Origin: Elymus sibiricus
Taxonomy: Eukaryota; Streptophyta; Magnoliopsida; Poales; Poaceae
Direction of reading: 5' to 3'
Assembly: GCA_039707655.1 (NCBI GenBank)
Contig: CM077676.1
Coordinates: 188,910,936-188,974,935 of the forward strand
Length of the DNA: 64,000 nucleotides
A program made the position numbers and the translations under genes. Of this stretch, positions 32,395-43,523 are shown in pieces. Below the pieces are notes generated by a model that saw only the letters and a program-made list of their open reading frames with translations, was not told the DNA's origin and made no database searches. Position 1 is the stretch's first letter. Every line of letters starts with the position of its first letter.

Positions 32395-34590
32395 TAAATG
32401 ATTTTTCCAACCCATGATGATATTCTGTTGCATATACATGTAGTTCAATTTTGAATTACGACCATTAAATGGTTAGAAACTCACTTAATGTCTTAAAAAT
32501 GTCAAATAACCCCTGAAAAATTCCAAATTTAACATGAAAGTTGTATTCATGGATGTTAACGAAAGAAAAAATGCCAACCCATAAGAGGAAGCCACTGTCG
32601 GTTCGTCATCAAACATGCATATTCTTCCCTCTCGGAACCACGAGTCTTCTCGTGAGATGCTCCGATTTGTGAGAGGTGTGTGTCAAAACTTGCGTCAAAG
32701 TGGCTAATTCTTTTACCACAGCATCTTGGTGCCATTTCATCAAATCAAGCAAGGTTTCATGTATTTCTGATCATTTTTTATTTTTTTTGGAATTTAAAAG
32801 CCATGGTTCTCACTGTTTGTGTCCAAGCTTGACACCAATATGTTTGAAAATTCCTTCTAATTTACTGCACAGGGCATTAACTCGCACACAAGGACACAAA
32901 TATGATTTTCCAACCCATGATGGTTTGCCGTTGCATGTACATGCAGTTCAAATTTGAATTACGGCCATTATATGGCTAGAAACTCACTTAATGTCTTAAA
33001 AAGGTCAAATCAACGCCGAAAATTTCAAAATTTTAAAATGACCGTTGCATTAGTGCATGTTAACAGTAGAAACAAATTCAGGGTCATACGAGGAAGCGAG
33101 CGCCGGTTCGCCATCAAACATGCATTGTTCCCTCTCGGAACCACGTGTCTTCCCGCGAGATGCTCCGATTTGTGAGAGGTGTGTGCCAAAACTTGCGTGA
33201 AAGTGGCCAATTCTTTTACCACAGCATCTTGGTGCCATTTCATGAAATCAAGCAAGGTTTCATATATTTCTGATCATTTTTGATTTTTTTTGGAATTTAA
33301 AAGCCATGTTTCTCATTGTTTGTGTCCAAGCCTTGACACCAATATGTTTGAAAATTCCTTCCAATTACTGGACAAGGCATTAACTCGCACACAAGGACCC
33401 AAATATGATTTTCCAACCCATGATGGTTTGCCGTTGCATGTACATGCAGTTCAAATTTGAATTACGGCCATTATATGGCTAGAAACTCACTTAATGTCTT
33501 AAAAAGGTCAAATCAACACCAAAAATTTCAAAAATTTAACATGACCATTGTATTAGTGCATGTTAACGGTAGAAAAAAATTCAGGGTCATACGAGGAAGA
33601 GAGCGCCGGTTCGTCATCAAACATGCATTGTTCCCTCTCAGAACCACGTGTCTTCTCGTGAGATGCTCCGATTTGTGAGAGGTGTGTGCCAAAACTTTCG
33701 TCAAAGTGGCCAATTCTTTTACCATGGCATCTTGGTGCCATTTCATGACATCAAGCAAGGTTTCATGTATTTCTGATCATATTTTTTTTGGAATATAAAA
33801 GCCATGGTTCTCACTGTTTGTGTCCAAGCCTTGACACCAATATGTTTGAAAATTCCTTCCAATTTATTGCACATGGCATTAACTCGCACACAAGGACACA
33901 AATATGATTTTCCAACCCATGATGGTTTAGTGTTGCATGTACATGCAGTTCAAATTTGAATTACGGCCATTATATGGCTGGAAACTCACTTAATGTCTTA
34001 AAAAGGTCAAATCAACACCGAAAATTTCAAAAATTTAACATGCCTGTTGCATTAATGCATGTTAACGGTAGAAAAAAATTCAGGGTCATACGAGGAAGCG
34101 AGCACCGGTTCATCATCAAACATGCACTATTCCCTCTCGGAACCACGTGTCTTCTCATGAGATGCTCCGATTTGTGAGAGGTCTGTGTCAAAACTTTTGC
34201 CAAATTGGCCAATTCTTTTACCACAGCATCTTGGTACCATTTCATGACATCAAGCAAGATTTCATGTATTTTTTATCATTTTTGAATTTTTTGGAATTTA
34301 AAAGCCATGGTTCTCACTGTTTGTGTCCAAGCCGTGACACCAATATGTTTGAAAATTCCTTCCAATTTACTGCACCGGGCATTAACTCGCACACAAGGAC
34401 ACAAATATGATTTTCCAACCCATGATGGTTTGCCGTTGCATGTACATGCAGTTCAAATTTGAATTACGGCCATTATATGGCTAGGAACTCACGTAATGTC
34501 TTAAAAGGTCAGATGAACCCTGAAAAAATTCCAAATTTTAACATGAGAGTTGTATCAGTGCATGTTAACGGTACAAAAAAATTCGAACAA
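32395..34590. repeat. Tandem array of a ~503 bp unit inside CACTA-E
   Basis: The anchor word CCAACCCATGATG occurs at 32407, 32910, 33413, 33912 and 34415, giving periods of 503, 503, 499 and 503 bases: four full units and a partial fifth. Units share 'ttcaaatttgaattacggccatta', the 'cgtgtcttctcgtgagatgctcc' region and the 'catcttggtgccatttcatga' region, with roughly one difference per 15-30 bases by eye. Short open frames recur once per unit on both strands but carry different breaks, so I treat the array as non-coding. Confidence 0.9.
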
Positions 34591-34756
34591 TTTCCATCAC
34601 AATCCGTTGCCAGTGCACTCCAAATTAGTCTGCCGTAGGTAATTAAAAAATGGACTACATCACACACAGTTGGTTATAAGAACCGTTTGCGATGAAAATT
34701 CGCGGGTCTTTTTATGTCTTCCTCCATAAGCTTCGCCGGATTCGTCTGCTCAAGCG

Positions 34757-35517
34757 TTGTTCACCCCCGAATCCTCGAGTCCCCGATACCCATTCCCCAT
34801 CCCCTTCTTGCAAAGAATGACGCCGTGGAGACGGTTCGTGAGGGCCCGTACGGTCGTCGGGTCCTCCCCGAGTGGCTCCGCCTCCGCCGAGAGCGCGGCC
34901 GCATCCACATTGAGTGCGACCGCATCTGCCGAGAGGGCATCTGCGGCAGCCGACAGGGCAGCTGCAGCAGCCGAGATGGCTGCATCAGCTTCTGCGACGG
35001 CGCATGCAAACACCGAGAGTGCTCAAGTAGCCGTCCGTGCCGTGGAGGTCGCCCTGGCCCGGGTCGAGGCCATCCACGCCCAGGTCGAGGACGCCCACAC
35101 CAAGATATTCCAGGCCTCCTCAGAATCCAACATGCACCCCACATCCGAAAAGGCGGTGGAGATGCTGGTCGATGATGCGGCGGCGGAGGCCATGGAGCCC
35201 CTGCTTCCTCATGAGATCGCCGAGCGGGAGCTGGAGATGTAGGAGGCGGCGGAGATCAGGAGCGTCGGGAGGAGGAGTTGCGCGTGGCTAAGGAGGAGGT
35301 AGAGAGCCGCCTGTCCGTCAAGGAATCGGAAGTGGAGTACCAACACAAGCTCTGGCGCCGCCACTACTACTGGTACTACAACCTTGAGGGTGGCGCCGAG
35401 GACGAGGACGAGGACAACGACGCGGTCGACTTCAGCCTGGGGGACGCGGAGTCCACCAGCGGTGGCATGTCGCCAGGACAAGTCATCGACATCTCATCTT
35501 ACACCGGCGAGGCATAG
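34757..35517 (+). pseudogene. CACTA-E ORF 3: Ala-rich coiled-coil protein with acidic tail (broken)
   Basis: The frame from ATG 34757 (or the later in-frame ATG at 34817) runs to a TAG at 35240-35242. It continues in another frame as 35278-35517, so at least one nonsense change and one frameshift are present. Residues about 40-120 are Ala/Ser/Glu-rich with regular small-residue spacing and likely form a long coiled coil. After the break come R-V-A-K-E-E-V-E-S-R, a Tyr/Trp-rich patch (H-Y-Y-W-Y-Y) and an acidic run (E-D-E-D-E-D-N-D), ending S-S-Y-T-G-E-A. No known domain. It sits about 0.5 kb upstream of the GRF-finger gene in the same orientation. Confidence 0.55.
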
Positions 35518-35849
35518 GGCGGCGGCGTGTCGGCGGCTTTGTTTAAATTATGCGTACTTAGCCTTTGTTTATAACGCTGGTCTTTTGTTAGAGCAAAATT
35601 AGGTCAACTGGCTCTGTTTAATTACTAAAATTGCTCGATCCAGTAAGTGTGCTCCGTGTGCTGTAGGCTCTTTTGTGTACCCCCCCAAATTAGCAAGTGA
35701 TGTTAAATATGCAATGACGTGGATGAGCACTGTACCCAGGGAAATTTCTAAAAAAAATCGAGTGCTCAAACTCATCGCATGCGCGTAAAGCAGAAGAATC
35801 ATTTGCGATGCACACATTTGTTCAAAGTGAAAGGTGTCAGATGACACTG

Positions 35850-35935
35850 CGCGCCAAGTTCCCCCCCCCCCCCAACCTTTCGAAAAAATTTGCCTACTGA
35901 CAAAATATATAACTCTTCCCCCCCCCCTTTTCTCC
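35850..35935 (+). promoter_or_regulatory. Possible promoter of the GRF-finger gene: poly-C tracts around a TATA-like site
   Basis: Two runs of C (35861-35873 and 35918-35927) flank AAATATATAAC (35903-35913), about 125 bases before the gene ATG at 36037. The position suits a core promoter, but the composition alone proves nothing. Confidence 0.35.
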
Positions 35936-36036
35936 CCGACCACAAGCCACATTTCCCCTGTTTACTACTTCCTTCCTTCCCAAGCTATAGCCGCTTCCTC
36001 GCTCTCGCCGTCTCGCATCCGACCACTGCGGACGCC

Positions 36037-37599
36037 ATGGTCTTCTTTGACCTCTCCAGCGGTTCCTCCTCCTCTGATGAGTATGTCACTAGCCGGGTAT
36101 ACCTCTCTCCTCTCTCTCGCCCCCCTAGGCTTAGGGTTCTGATTTGTAATAAAGGATTTTAACCCGGAGACCGATTTGAGCCATTTGTTCCTCTTATATC
36201 TCCCTAGGACCATCACTTGCAAGGAATGGAGTGGGGTAGCTGAAGATCTACCTGCTCGTTGTCACCATCAATCGCCATGCGTGAAGTTAGTTGCTTTTGA
36301 ATCTTTGGACAGTGGGAGGAAGTTTCTGGCATGTGCAGAGAAGGTTAGCCCCACTTTCGTTATTACAAATCATTTGTTAGATGTGATTCAAACACTGTCA
36401 CTGTGCTATATTAATATGGATGTGATTAAGACACTGTCAAAGTTTCTACCTAGTATCTAAAAATGTTGCCATCTCATCAGCGGTGCCCTGAGAAAATTAT
36501 TTGGCACCGCTTCAGCAGTTTGTGCACCCAATTTTGCTCCACACATCCGAGCAGCCAAGCAATAAAATACTAATACTTTATGGCAGGAAGGAACTGGGCA
36601 TCGGAGCAACTAGGTGCTCCGGTTCCCTAAATTTTTCCTCTGGCAACGACTCGGCAGTGCAGGATACAGGTGCCAAATGTAGCAACAGTTGATTTGACAC
36701 CGGTTTTGGCCTACACAATGGAGGGCCTTTATTGGTATTAGTTATACGTTATTAAATTGTGCATGTACATACCTGTTAGTACTAATTTGATGGGTGTGGC
36801 TACGTCTCAGTCGACTGATACTTAACCAAGTCCCAGTCAAGTGATATAGTATAAGAAAAAAAGGAAAAACTAAAAAAATTATTTTGCACCATCTTCATGC
36901 AAGATCAAAGGAATATTGCATCGACTGAGACATAACGAAGTCTCAGTCGACTGAGACTTAGCAAGACTGTAATTTGATGGCATTGAAACACTGTCACTGT
37001 GCTGTTGCAGTTATATTTAGCTTCCTCATAAAATGGTCAATTTGTTATTATAGTACCTGACTAAGAACTTAATTTTAGCTTGTGATGTTCCTGAATTTGG
37101 TTGTTGTCTCAGTAGCAATTAATTCATTTGCACATTGAACTTTTTGAGAAGATATGTCATAATAAACATGTTTCTTCAGTTTTTCAAAATATGTATGTGG
37201 TGATTTTCTATGTTGCTAGAAACCCATTTTCCCTACAACTATAACTGATTTAGTTTTAAATATTATAGGATGAACGAAGTGTTCTTACCTGGAGTCGGTT
37301 GATCAAGAGTGGCCACCGTCTTTGAAGATGTGCCTAGCAAAGCTCTGGAGCATGTTTGAGGAAGAGAATAGAGATAGGATTAGAGAAAATGTTGTCAACG
37401 CTGAAGAATATTTCAAGGTACTAGAAAAAAAAAGAGGAAGATGGAGAATGAGCTCAGATTTTTTAAATTAGACTTTGCTAAGATGGTGTTTGCGAAGGAG
37501 GAGGCACTTCCCAGTTGGTCAGTGCAAAACAAGTTCTTACTGAACTGAAAGCAGAGGTGGAGAAGACTAATTTGGTTGAGCATGCATCAGTCGATTAGG
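36037..37599 (+). pseudogene. GRF-type zinc-finger / coiled-coil gene carried by CACTA-E (three exons, decayed)
   Basis: Exon 1 is 36037-36080 (Ser-rich start M-V-F-F-D-L-S-S-G), closed by a good donor, GTATGT. Exon 2, 36208-36343, begins after CCCTAG and keeps the frame across the junction. It encodes C-x5-C, then S-G-R-K-F-L-A-C. Exon 3, 37269-37599, begins after TATTATAG with K-C-S-Y-L-E-S-V-D-Q-E-W, then a Leu/Glu/Lys-rich helix and ends TAG at 37597-37599. C...C...G-R-x-F-x-x-C...C is the GRF zinc-finger pattern, a nucleic-acid-binding module; in grasses GRF-finger/coiled-coil proteins are often tied to transposons. Exon 3 seems to have three single-base frame breaks (near 37280, 37427 and 37510), so the copy is probably dead. 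Intron 2 (about 0.9 kb) holds a palindromic insertion. The exon model is inferred from splice consensus and reading frame. Confidence 0.65.
36804..36963. repeat. Palindrome-bounded small insertion in intron 2 of the GRF gene
   Basis: GTCTCAGTCGACTGA at 36804-36818 and a perfect 22-base palindrome at 36938-36959 (AAGTCTCAGTC and its complement) bracket about 160 bases. This arrangement suits a miniature inverted-repeat element, but I see no clear target duplication. Confidence 0.5.
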
Positions 37600-37926
37600 G
37601 AAATGAATATATTGTTCTAATATTGTACTTATGAAGGTGAACTAGCTATATGTTGTACTGTGCTGTTTTCACGTACCTATCGTACTGTGATGTTATAATA
37701 TATTTATGTGCCTGATATGAAATTGGCAAACAGCTGTTCGATATGAAATGTGATTTTGCTTAATACTGTAATTATTAATAGTAAACTAATAAACCTGCTA
37801 AATGGGTCATGGAACTTTACAAACGGTTCTAGCAGCGAAAGCGTGTGTGATATACTTGAATAACGCAAACGGTTTACGGAGGCAGAGCGTGTGTGATCGT
37901 TACACCTATCACAGACAAGGCTATAC

Positions 37927-38106
37927 AGAAAACTGTGTGTGATGTAGATACAAATGGAAATGTTTGTCTAGGATTCACTGTGTGGGATGTGCATACGAAC
38001 GGAAACGTTTGGCTAGGATTCACTGTGTGGGATGTACATACGAACGGAAACGTTTGTCTGCGATTCACTGTGTGGGATGTACATACGAACGGAAACGATT
38101 GGGCCT
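37927..38106. repeat. CACTA-E right subterminal tandem repeats (45 bp units)
   Basis: Three close copies of 45 bases start at 37972, 38017 and 38062 ('gattcactgtgtgggatgt...cgaacggaaacg'), after one degenerate copy at 37927. The period is a multiple of three, so an open frame runs through them, but the place and word content mark them as subterminal transposase-binding repeats. Confidence 0.8.
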
Positions 38107-38285
38107 GTATAATTGTATGCGATGGCTCGCCCGATCGCACACGAGCTCATTTTGCCCAGCGTGTGTGACCGAAGGACCTATCCCCGGCGGTTTCTGGGTC
38201 GTGTGGGAAGGAACCCCCTATCGCACACACATGCAAGGTGACGGTTTAAAACTACGTCGCCGAAAGGGGTTAAAAACCGTTTGTA

Positions 38286-38309
38286 TAGCAGCTCGTTGTA
38301 CCAGTGTGA
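38286..38309 (+). repeat. CACTA-E right terminus with TGA target duplication
   Basis: ...CGTTGTACCAGTG followed by TGA. The inverted end reads CACTGGTACAACG. See the left end at 29429. Confidence 0.72.
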
Positions 38310-40375
38310 ACCGATTATTTTGAGGCTTATGTTTTTATCACTTGTGTTGCTAATCCTTTGTGCTACAAAAAAATGAAAAACACAAAAGCACAAAAATATT
38401 TTGTTTTCTTTTTAGTCTGTTTTCAGCAGGTTCTATTAGTGGCCAGCCACCGGACCACAACAAGGATATCTATTGAAGCAAGGTCCATGTCTATTAGAAG
38501 AGAGGTCATATGCGCCTCAATGGTAAAAGTGTCTAACCCTTTGCTTAATTAAACATAGGGGAGGTAACCACTTCTCACACTCTCCTTGAATAACTACATC
38601 TTCTTTTCACTTTCATAATTTTCCCTAGTTTAGTTCTAAGCGTGGGGAGGTTACTTTGCATGTGTAGTGTCTTGTGCAATGCCCTTGATCATATGGTTTT
38701 AATGCATTAGTGTGTCCCGCTGTTTTGACATGCTTGCTTTGCATTTGTCTAACTTAGCTTGGGGGAATCTTGTTATCTTCTGAAAAACATTGCCATGTTC
38801 TTTTATCAAAAACCCAATAAAGGAGTCCTTTGAACTGTTGCCTTTCTTTCACCTAATTACATAAGTTGGGGACTCTAGTAGTGGCTTGATTAGCGATTGA
38901 ATGATTGTAGAGGCTTTTTGCTGATGAACCCAGCATCTTTGGTTGATCCGGGATGCGCAACGGGGTTTATCTCCGCCAAACTATCCCCTCGGGGTACTTA
39001 GCTTTTGAGTCTTATGCAATATGACACCGCGATGCTCTTGTGTAGTATTTGAGTTCTTTAGGACTAAAGCAAGTTTGAAGCCTTTTTGCACTTCCTTTCA
39101 TCTTATTTTGCTAACCTCTACGGTACCGTGCATTGCTCACTCTAACATTGAGACCCGACGCATACTCCGCAGGTACATCCAAGCCCGTGGGAGGACTTTC
39201 TCTTGTTCTCCTACACATAAAACACCTCATCTCCACAAAACATCCACCATACCTACCTACATGGCATTTTCATAGCCATTCCGAGCATATCGCCATGCAC
39301 TACCATCATTTTACATTACATGACTAGAGACATGTTTTCATTTGCCTTGCATGATCATACTATGGCTAGCTCAATATTTTCATGGCTTGTCCATTTTTGG
39401 ATGTCTAAGCTACGCCGGATCATTGCACATACTGGTACAATGCCAGAGGCATTCATTATATAGAGTTTCTCTCATGTTTTCAGTTTTGAGTTATGATTGC
39501 ATTCAGTTGAAGTGAGTCATTATAAAGTGTATCATTTACCCTTGTAAGGTGTTACTCCTACCCGAAAAAAAGAAGAAGAAGAGAGAGACCAAATAAAAGA
39601 TGCACCACGGAGGTGCCACAAAAAAAAGAGAAAGAAAAAAAGAAAAAAGAAAAAGGAGAGGAAGAGACAAGGAGCAACACCATTATCCTTTTAGTATACA
39701 CTTGTGCTTCAAAGTAGCACCACTTCTTGCATTGTAAAGTAGAAAGTTTCATGAGCTTCATGTTTCATACTAATGGGGAACCTACATTATAGAACTTGTC
39801 TTGTATATTCCAATGACGAGCATCCTCAAATTCTTGAGGTCTTCATGAGCAAGCAAGTTTGATGCACCCCCACTTAGTCCATAGGAGAGTTTTCACATAT
39901 TCATAGCTCTATGTGCATCCTAGTTGCATGGCGATCACTACTCCTTGCGTTGACATCGATCATAAGGCCTTCTCCATTGCCTAGTGGTCAGCTGCATTGA
40001 TGCAATACTTTCTATATTTTTGACTTCTCAAAACCCCAACCATTTTCTATCTTTCCCTTAAGTGTGAGGCATAGGATTGCGCTCAGTGCTTCATAGGTAG
40101 TTGAGCTGTTGAATAACGCAGACAGACGATCTTGTTATTGTACCTGGTATGCCTCGGGTTGGTGTTTTTGAAGCGATCGCTAATGCTTGATTTCTTTTGT
40201 CTAAGATTGTCATTGCTTTGTTCCTAACATAATATTGACCTTCTCTCTAAACCTTTGGCAATGGGAATTCGGGCTCCATAAAAATATTTTCCTCTTTCTT
40301 GACCTCCATGGCAATGGAACTAAGAGGATAACTTGTATTACTCCCTTGCTGGTTAACTTTTGCATGATTGCATGA
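38307..40375 (+). other. RT-D 3' untranslated internal region, main part
   Basis: About 2.1 kb with no supportable ORF. It holds a purine-rich tract (39560-39665, mostly A and G). Stretches around 39100-39450 match the RT-F 3' region in reverse, so RT-D belongs to the same Athila-like group. RT-C is inserted at its right end, with CATGA (40371-40375) as one copy of the target duplication. Confidence 0.72.
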
Positions 40376-41897
40376 TGATGACCCACAAGTATAGGGGATC
40401 TATCGTAGTCCTTTTGATAAGTAAGAGTGTCGAACCCAACGAGGAGCAGAAGGAAATGACAAGCGGTTTTCAGCAAGGTGTTTTCTGCAAGCACTAAAAG
40501 TATTGGTAACAGATAGTTTGATAGCAATGTAATTAGTAACAAGTAACAAGTAGCAATGGCAACAAGGGTGCAGCAAGGTGGCCTAATCCTTTTTATAGCA
40601 AAGGACAAGTCGGAACGAACTCTTATAATAAGCAAAGCGTTCTCGAGGACACATGAGAATTTCATCTAGTCACTTTCATCATGTTTACTTGATTCGCGTT
40701 CGCTACTTTGATAATTTGATATGTGGGTGGACCGGTGCTTGGGTGCTGTTCTTACTTGAACAAGCCTCCCACTTATGATTACCCCCTCTCGCAAGCATCC
40801 GCAACTACGAAAGAAGAATTAAGATAAATCTAACCATAGCATGAAACATATGGATCCAAATCAGCCCCTTACGGAATAGCGCATAAACTAGGGCTTAAGC
40901 TTCTGTCACTCTAGCAACCCATCATCTAATTACTACTCCACAATGCCTTCCCTTAGGCCCAAATATGGTGAAGTGTCATGTAGTCGACGTTCACATGACA
41001 CCACTAAAGGAAGCAACAACATACATATCATCAAAATATCGAACGAATACCAAATTCACATGATTACTTATAACCAGACTTCTCCCATGTCCTCAAGAAC
41101 AAAAGTAACTACTCACAAATCATATTCATGTTCAAGATCAGAGGGGTACTAGATAGCATCAAGGATCTGAACATATAATCTTCCACCAAATAAACCAACT
41201 AGCATCAACTACGAGATGTAATCAACACTACTAGTAACCCACAGGTACCAATCTAAGGTTTTGAGACAAAGATTGAATACAAGAGATGAACTAGGGTTTG
41301 AGATGAGATGGTGCTGGTGAAGATTATGATGAAGATTGGTCCTCCCACGATGAGAGGATCGTTGGTGATGTCGATGGTTTCGATTTCCCCCTCCCGGAGG
41401 GATGTTCCCCCGACGGAATCGCTCCGCCGGAGAGCAAAAGTGCTCCTGCCCAGGTTCCTCCTCGAGACGCGGAGCTTCGTCCCGAAAGTCTTCTCTTGAT
41501 TTTTTTTTTCTAGGACAAATGGCTTCTTATAGCAGAAGATGGGCCTCGGAGGCCTTCCAGGGGCCCCACAAGCTCGGGGGGCGCGCCAGGGGGGTAGGGC
41601 GCGCCCCCAGGCTTGTGGCTTCCTAGTGGGTCCCCTCCTGGTATTTCTTCTGCCAATATTTTTTATATATTCCAAAATAATTCTCCGTAAATTTTCAGGT
41701 CATTTGGAGTTGTGCATAATAGCTATCTCTGCTGTAGCCCTTTCCGGTCCAGAATTCCAGCTGCCGGCAATCTCCCTCTACATGTGAAACTTGCAAAATA
41801 AGATAGAAAAGGCATAAGAATTGTATCATAAAGTGAAATAATGACCCAAAACATAATAAATAACAGTAGGAAAGCATGATGCAAAATGGACGTATCA
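40376..41897 (-). repeat. RT-C 3' LTR (1522 bp)
   Basis: TGATGACCCACAAG...GGACGTATCA. The GC hairpin is at 41568-41616 and the TATA (CTATAAG on the minus strand) at about 41525-41531. Same family as RT-B. No genes; the Arg/Pro-rich frames here are shadows of LTR sequence. Confidence 0.9.
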
Positions 41898-43523
41898 ACT
41901 CCCCCAAGCTTAGACCTCGCTTATCCTCAAGCGAAAACCGAAATCGATAATCATGACCACATGTTTAGAGAGAGAGGTGTCGATAAAGCAAAATACGGAC
42001 ATGAAGGCATCATGATCATTATCATAACAACAATATACCATCATAAACTTCTCATGAATAAGTGACAATTCATCCACAAGACAAAGTATGACCAATAAAC
42101 CGTATTGAAAACTAATAAACTATGATCTCGGTCACTAAAGCAATTGCAATTCTTCATATTATCAGAAAGAGTCTATGTAAGAGCTTTGTTTAGCAAGTTC
42201 ACATACTCAACTATCATTTAGTCTTCTATGATTGCTGACACTCATGGCATAATTATGGTGCAAAAGTTTCAGTCAGACACATAGAAAGATAGGGGCTTAT
42301 AATTTCGCCTCCCAACTTATTTACCTCAAGGGTAATGTCAACAATAATAACTCATGATCACCTACATCCAACTGGATATATGTGCCTGGATCTTTCCCCA
42401 CCACATGATGCTTGCCAAGAGAGAAAATAAAAATGAAATAGAGGAGAATATTATTGACTCTTGCATAAAAGGAAATACATAAAGTAAAGGATAGACCCTT
42501 CGCAGAGGAAAGCAGAGGTTGTCATGCGCCTTTTATTTTTTTGAATGTGCAAACTCTTAATGTAAAGGAACATCACTTTATATTGCCCCTTATGATAGCA
42601 ACCTTTATTATGCTATCTGTCGCTTTTATTTCTTCACCGTCACAAGTTCGTACAAAGCTTATTTTCCCTTACAATAAAAGATCATACATATTTAGGAGCA
42701 ATTTTTATTGCTTTTGCATCGATGACAACTTACTTGAAGGATCTTATTCAATCGATAGGTAGATATGGTGGACTCTCATGACATGAAACTGGGTTCAAGG
42801 GTTTTTGGATGCACAAGTAGTATCTCTACTTAGTACAAAATTTTGGCTAGCAAAAGATTCTGGGCAAACACCACATGTTAGAGTATCCATGACAATATAA
42901 CTTTATGTGAATATAAGCAAACATAACTCATTATGTTGTCTTCCTTGTCCAACGTCGACTATTTGACATAGAATATTTAATGGGGGCTCACAATCATAAA
43001 AGATGTCCAAGATAGTATATTTATATGTGAGACCTCTCTTTCTTTATTACTTTTTCATGGATTGCAACAATGACCAATGCTATGTTTGTTAACTTCCAAC
43101 AAGTTTCATCAATTATACTTCTGTTATGTGAAGTCATCACTCCCCATGGGATTACCATATGATCTCCCCTTTGATTCTCTTTATTTTATTTCTAAGATTG
43201 GATCAACAAAAGTAAAATAACTCAACTCAAACTACTCTTTATTATATAAATCTCACACTCGATTACATAGATAGATAGATCACAGAGCAAGCACTCGAAA
43301 CTAAATCATACTAAAACTTTATTCTTCTAAATCACAAAATAACTAAGGATCAAACTAAGATAGATAATTATGATAAAAATGAAGGTGATACGATACCGGG
43401 GCACCTCCCCCAAGCTTGGCACAAGCCAAGGGTTGTGCCCATACCCGTGTACTCAAGTCTCCTTCGATGATGATGATGATGATGAGGTAGGCTTGTCCTT
43501 CATAATGTTCATCAAGATCTCCT
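41898..43523 (-). other. RT-C 3' untranslated region after ORF 3
   Basis: AT-rich non-coding sequence of about 1.6 kb, ending in the polypurine tract at 41898-41910. The part at 41898-42600 corresponds to 6234-6941 of RT-B. A GAT triplet run lies near 43466-43486. No ORF is supported. Confidence 0.75.

Larger units (their letters stand above)
29432..38306 (+). mobile_element. CACTA-E: 8.9 kb non-autonomous CACTA-type DNA transposon with passenger genes
   Basis: The ends are CACTACTGTAGG and (reversed) CACTGGTACAAC, flanked by the 3 bp duplication TGA (29429-29431 and 38307-38309). Both ends carry many short subterminal repeats with 'tgtgcgat'/'tgtttgcgat'/'gaaacg' words, as expected for transposase-binding regions. 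The terminal inverted repeats match only partly (11 of the first 21 bases by simple alignment), weaker than usual for the superfamily. No TNP2-like transposase is visible. Inside are four gene-like units and a tandem array. It is inserted in RT-D. Orientation is arbitrary and set here by the GRF gene. Confidence 0.75.

Noticed and set aside
33025..34257. Recurring 62-76 codon ORFs in the 503 bp array
   Set aside because: They are repeats of the same non-coding unit; the frames exist on both strands and change between units.
37893..38168. Repeat-protein-like ORF at the CACTA-E right end
   Set aside because: Explained by 45 bp subterminal DNA repeats.
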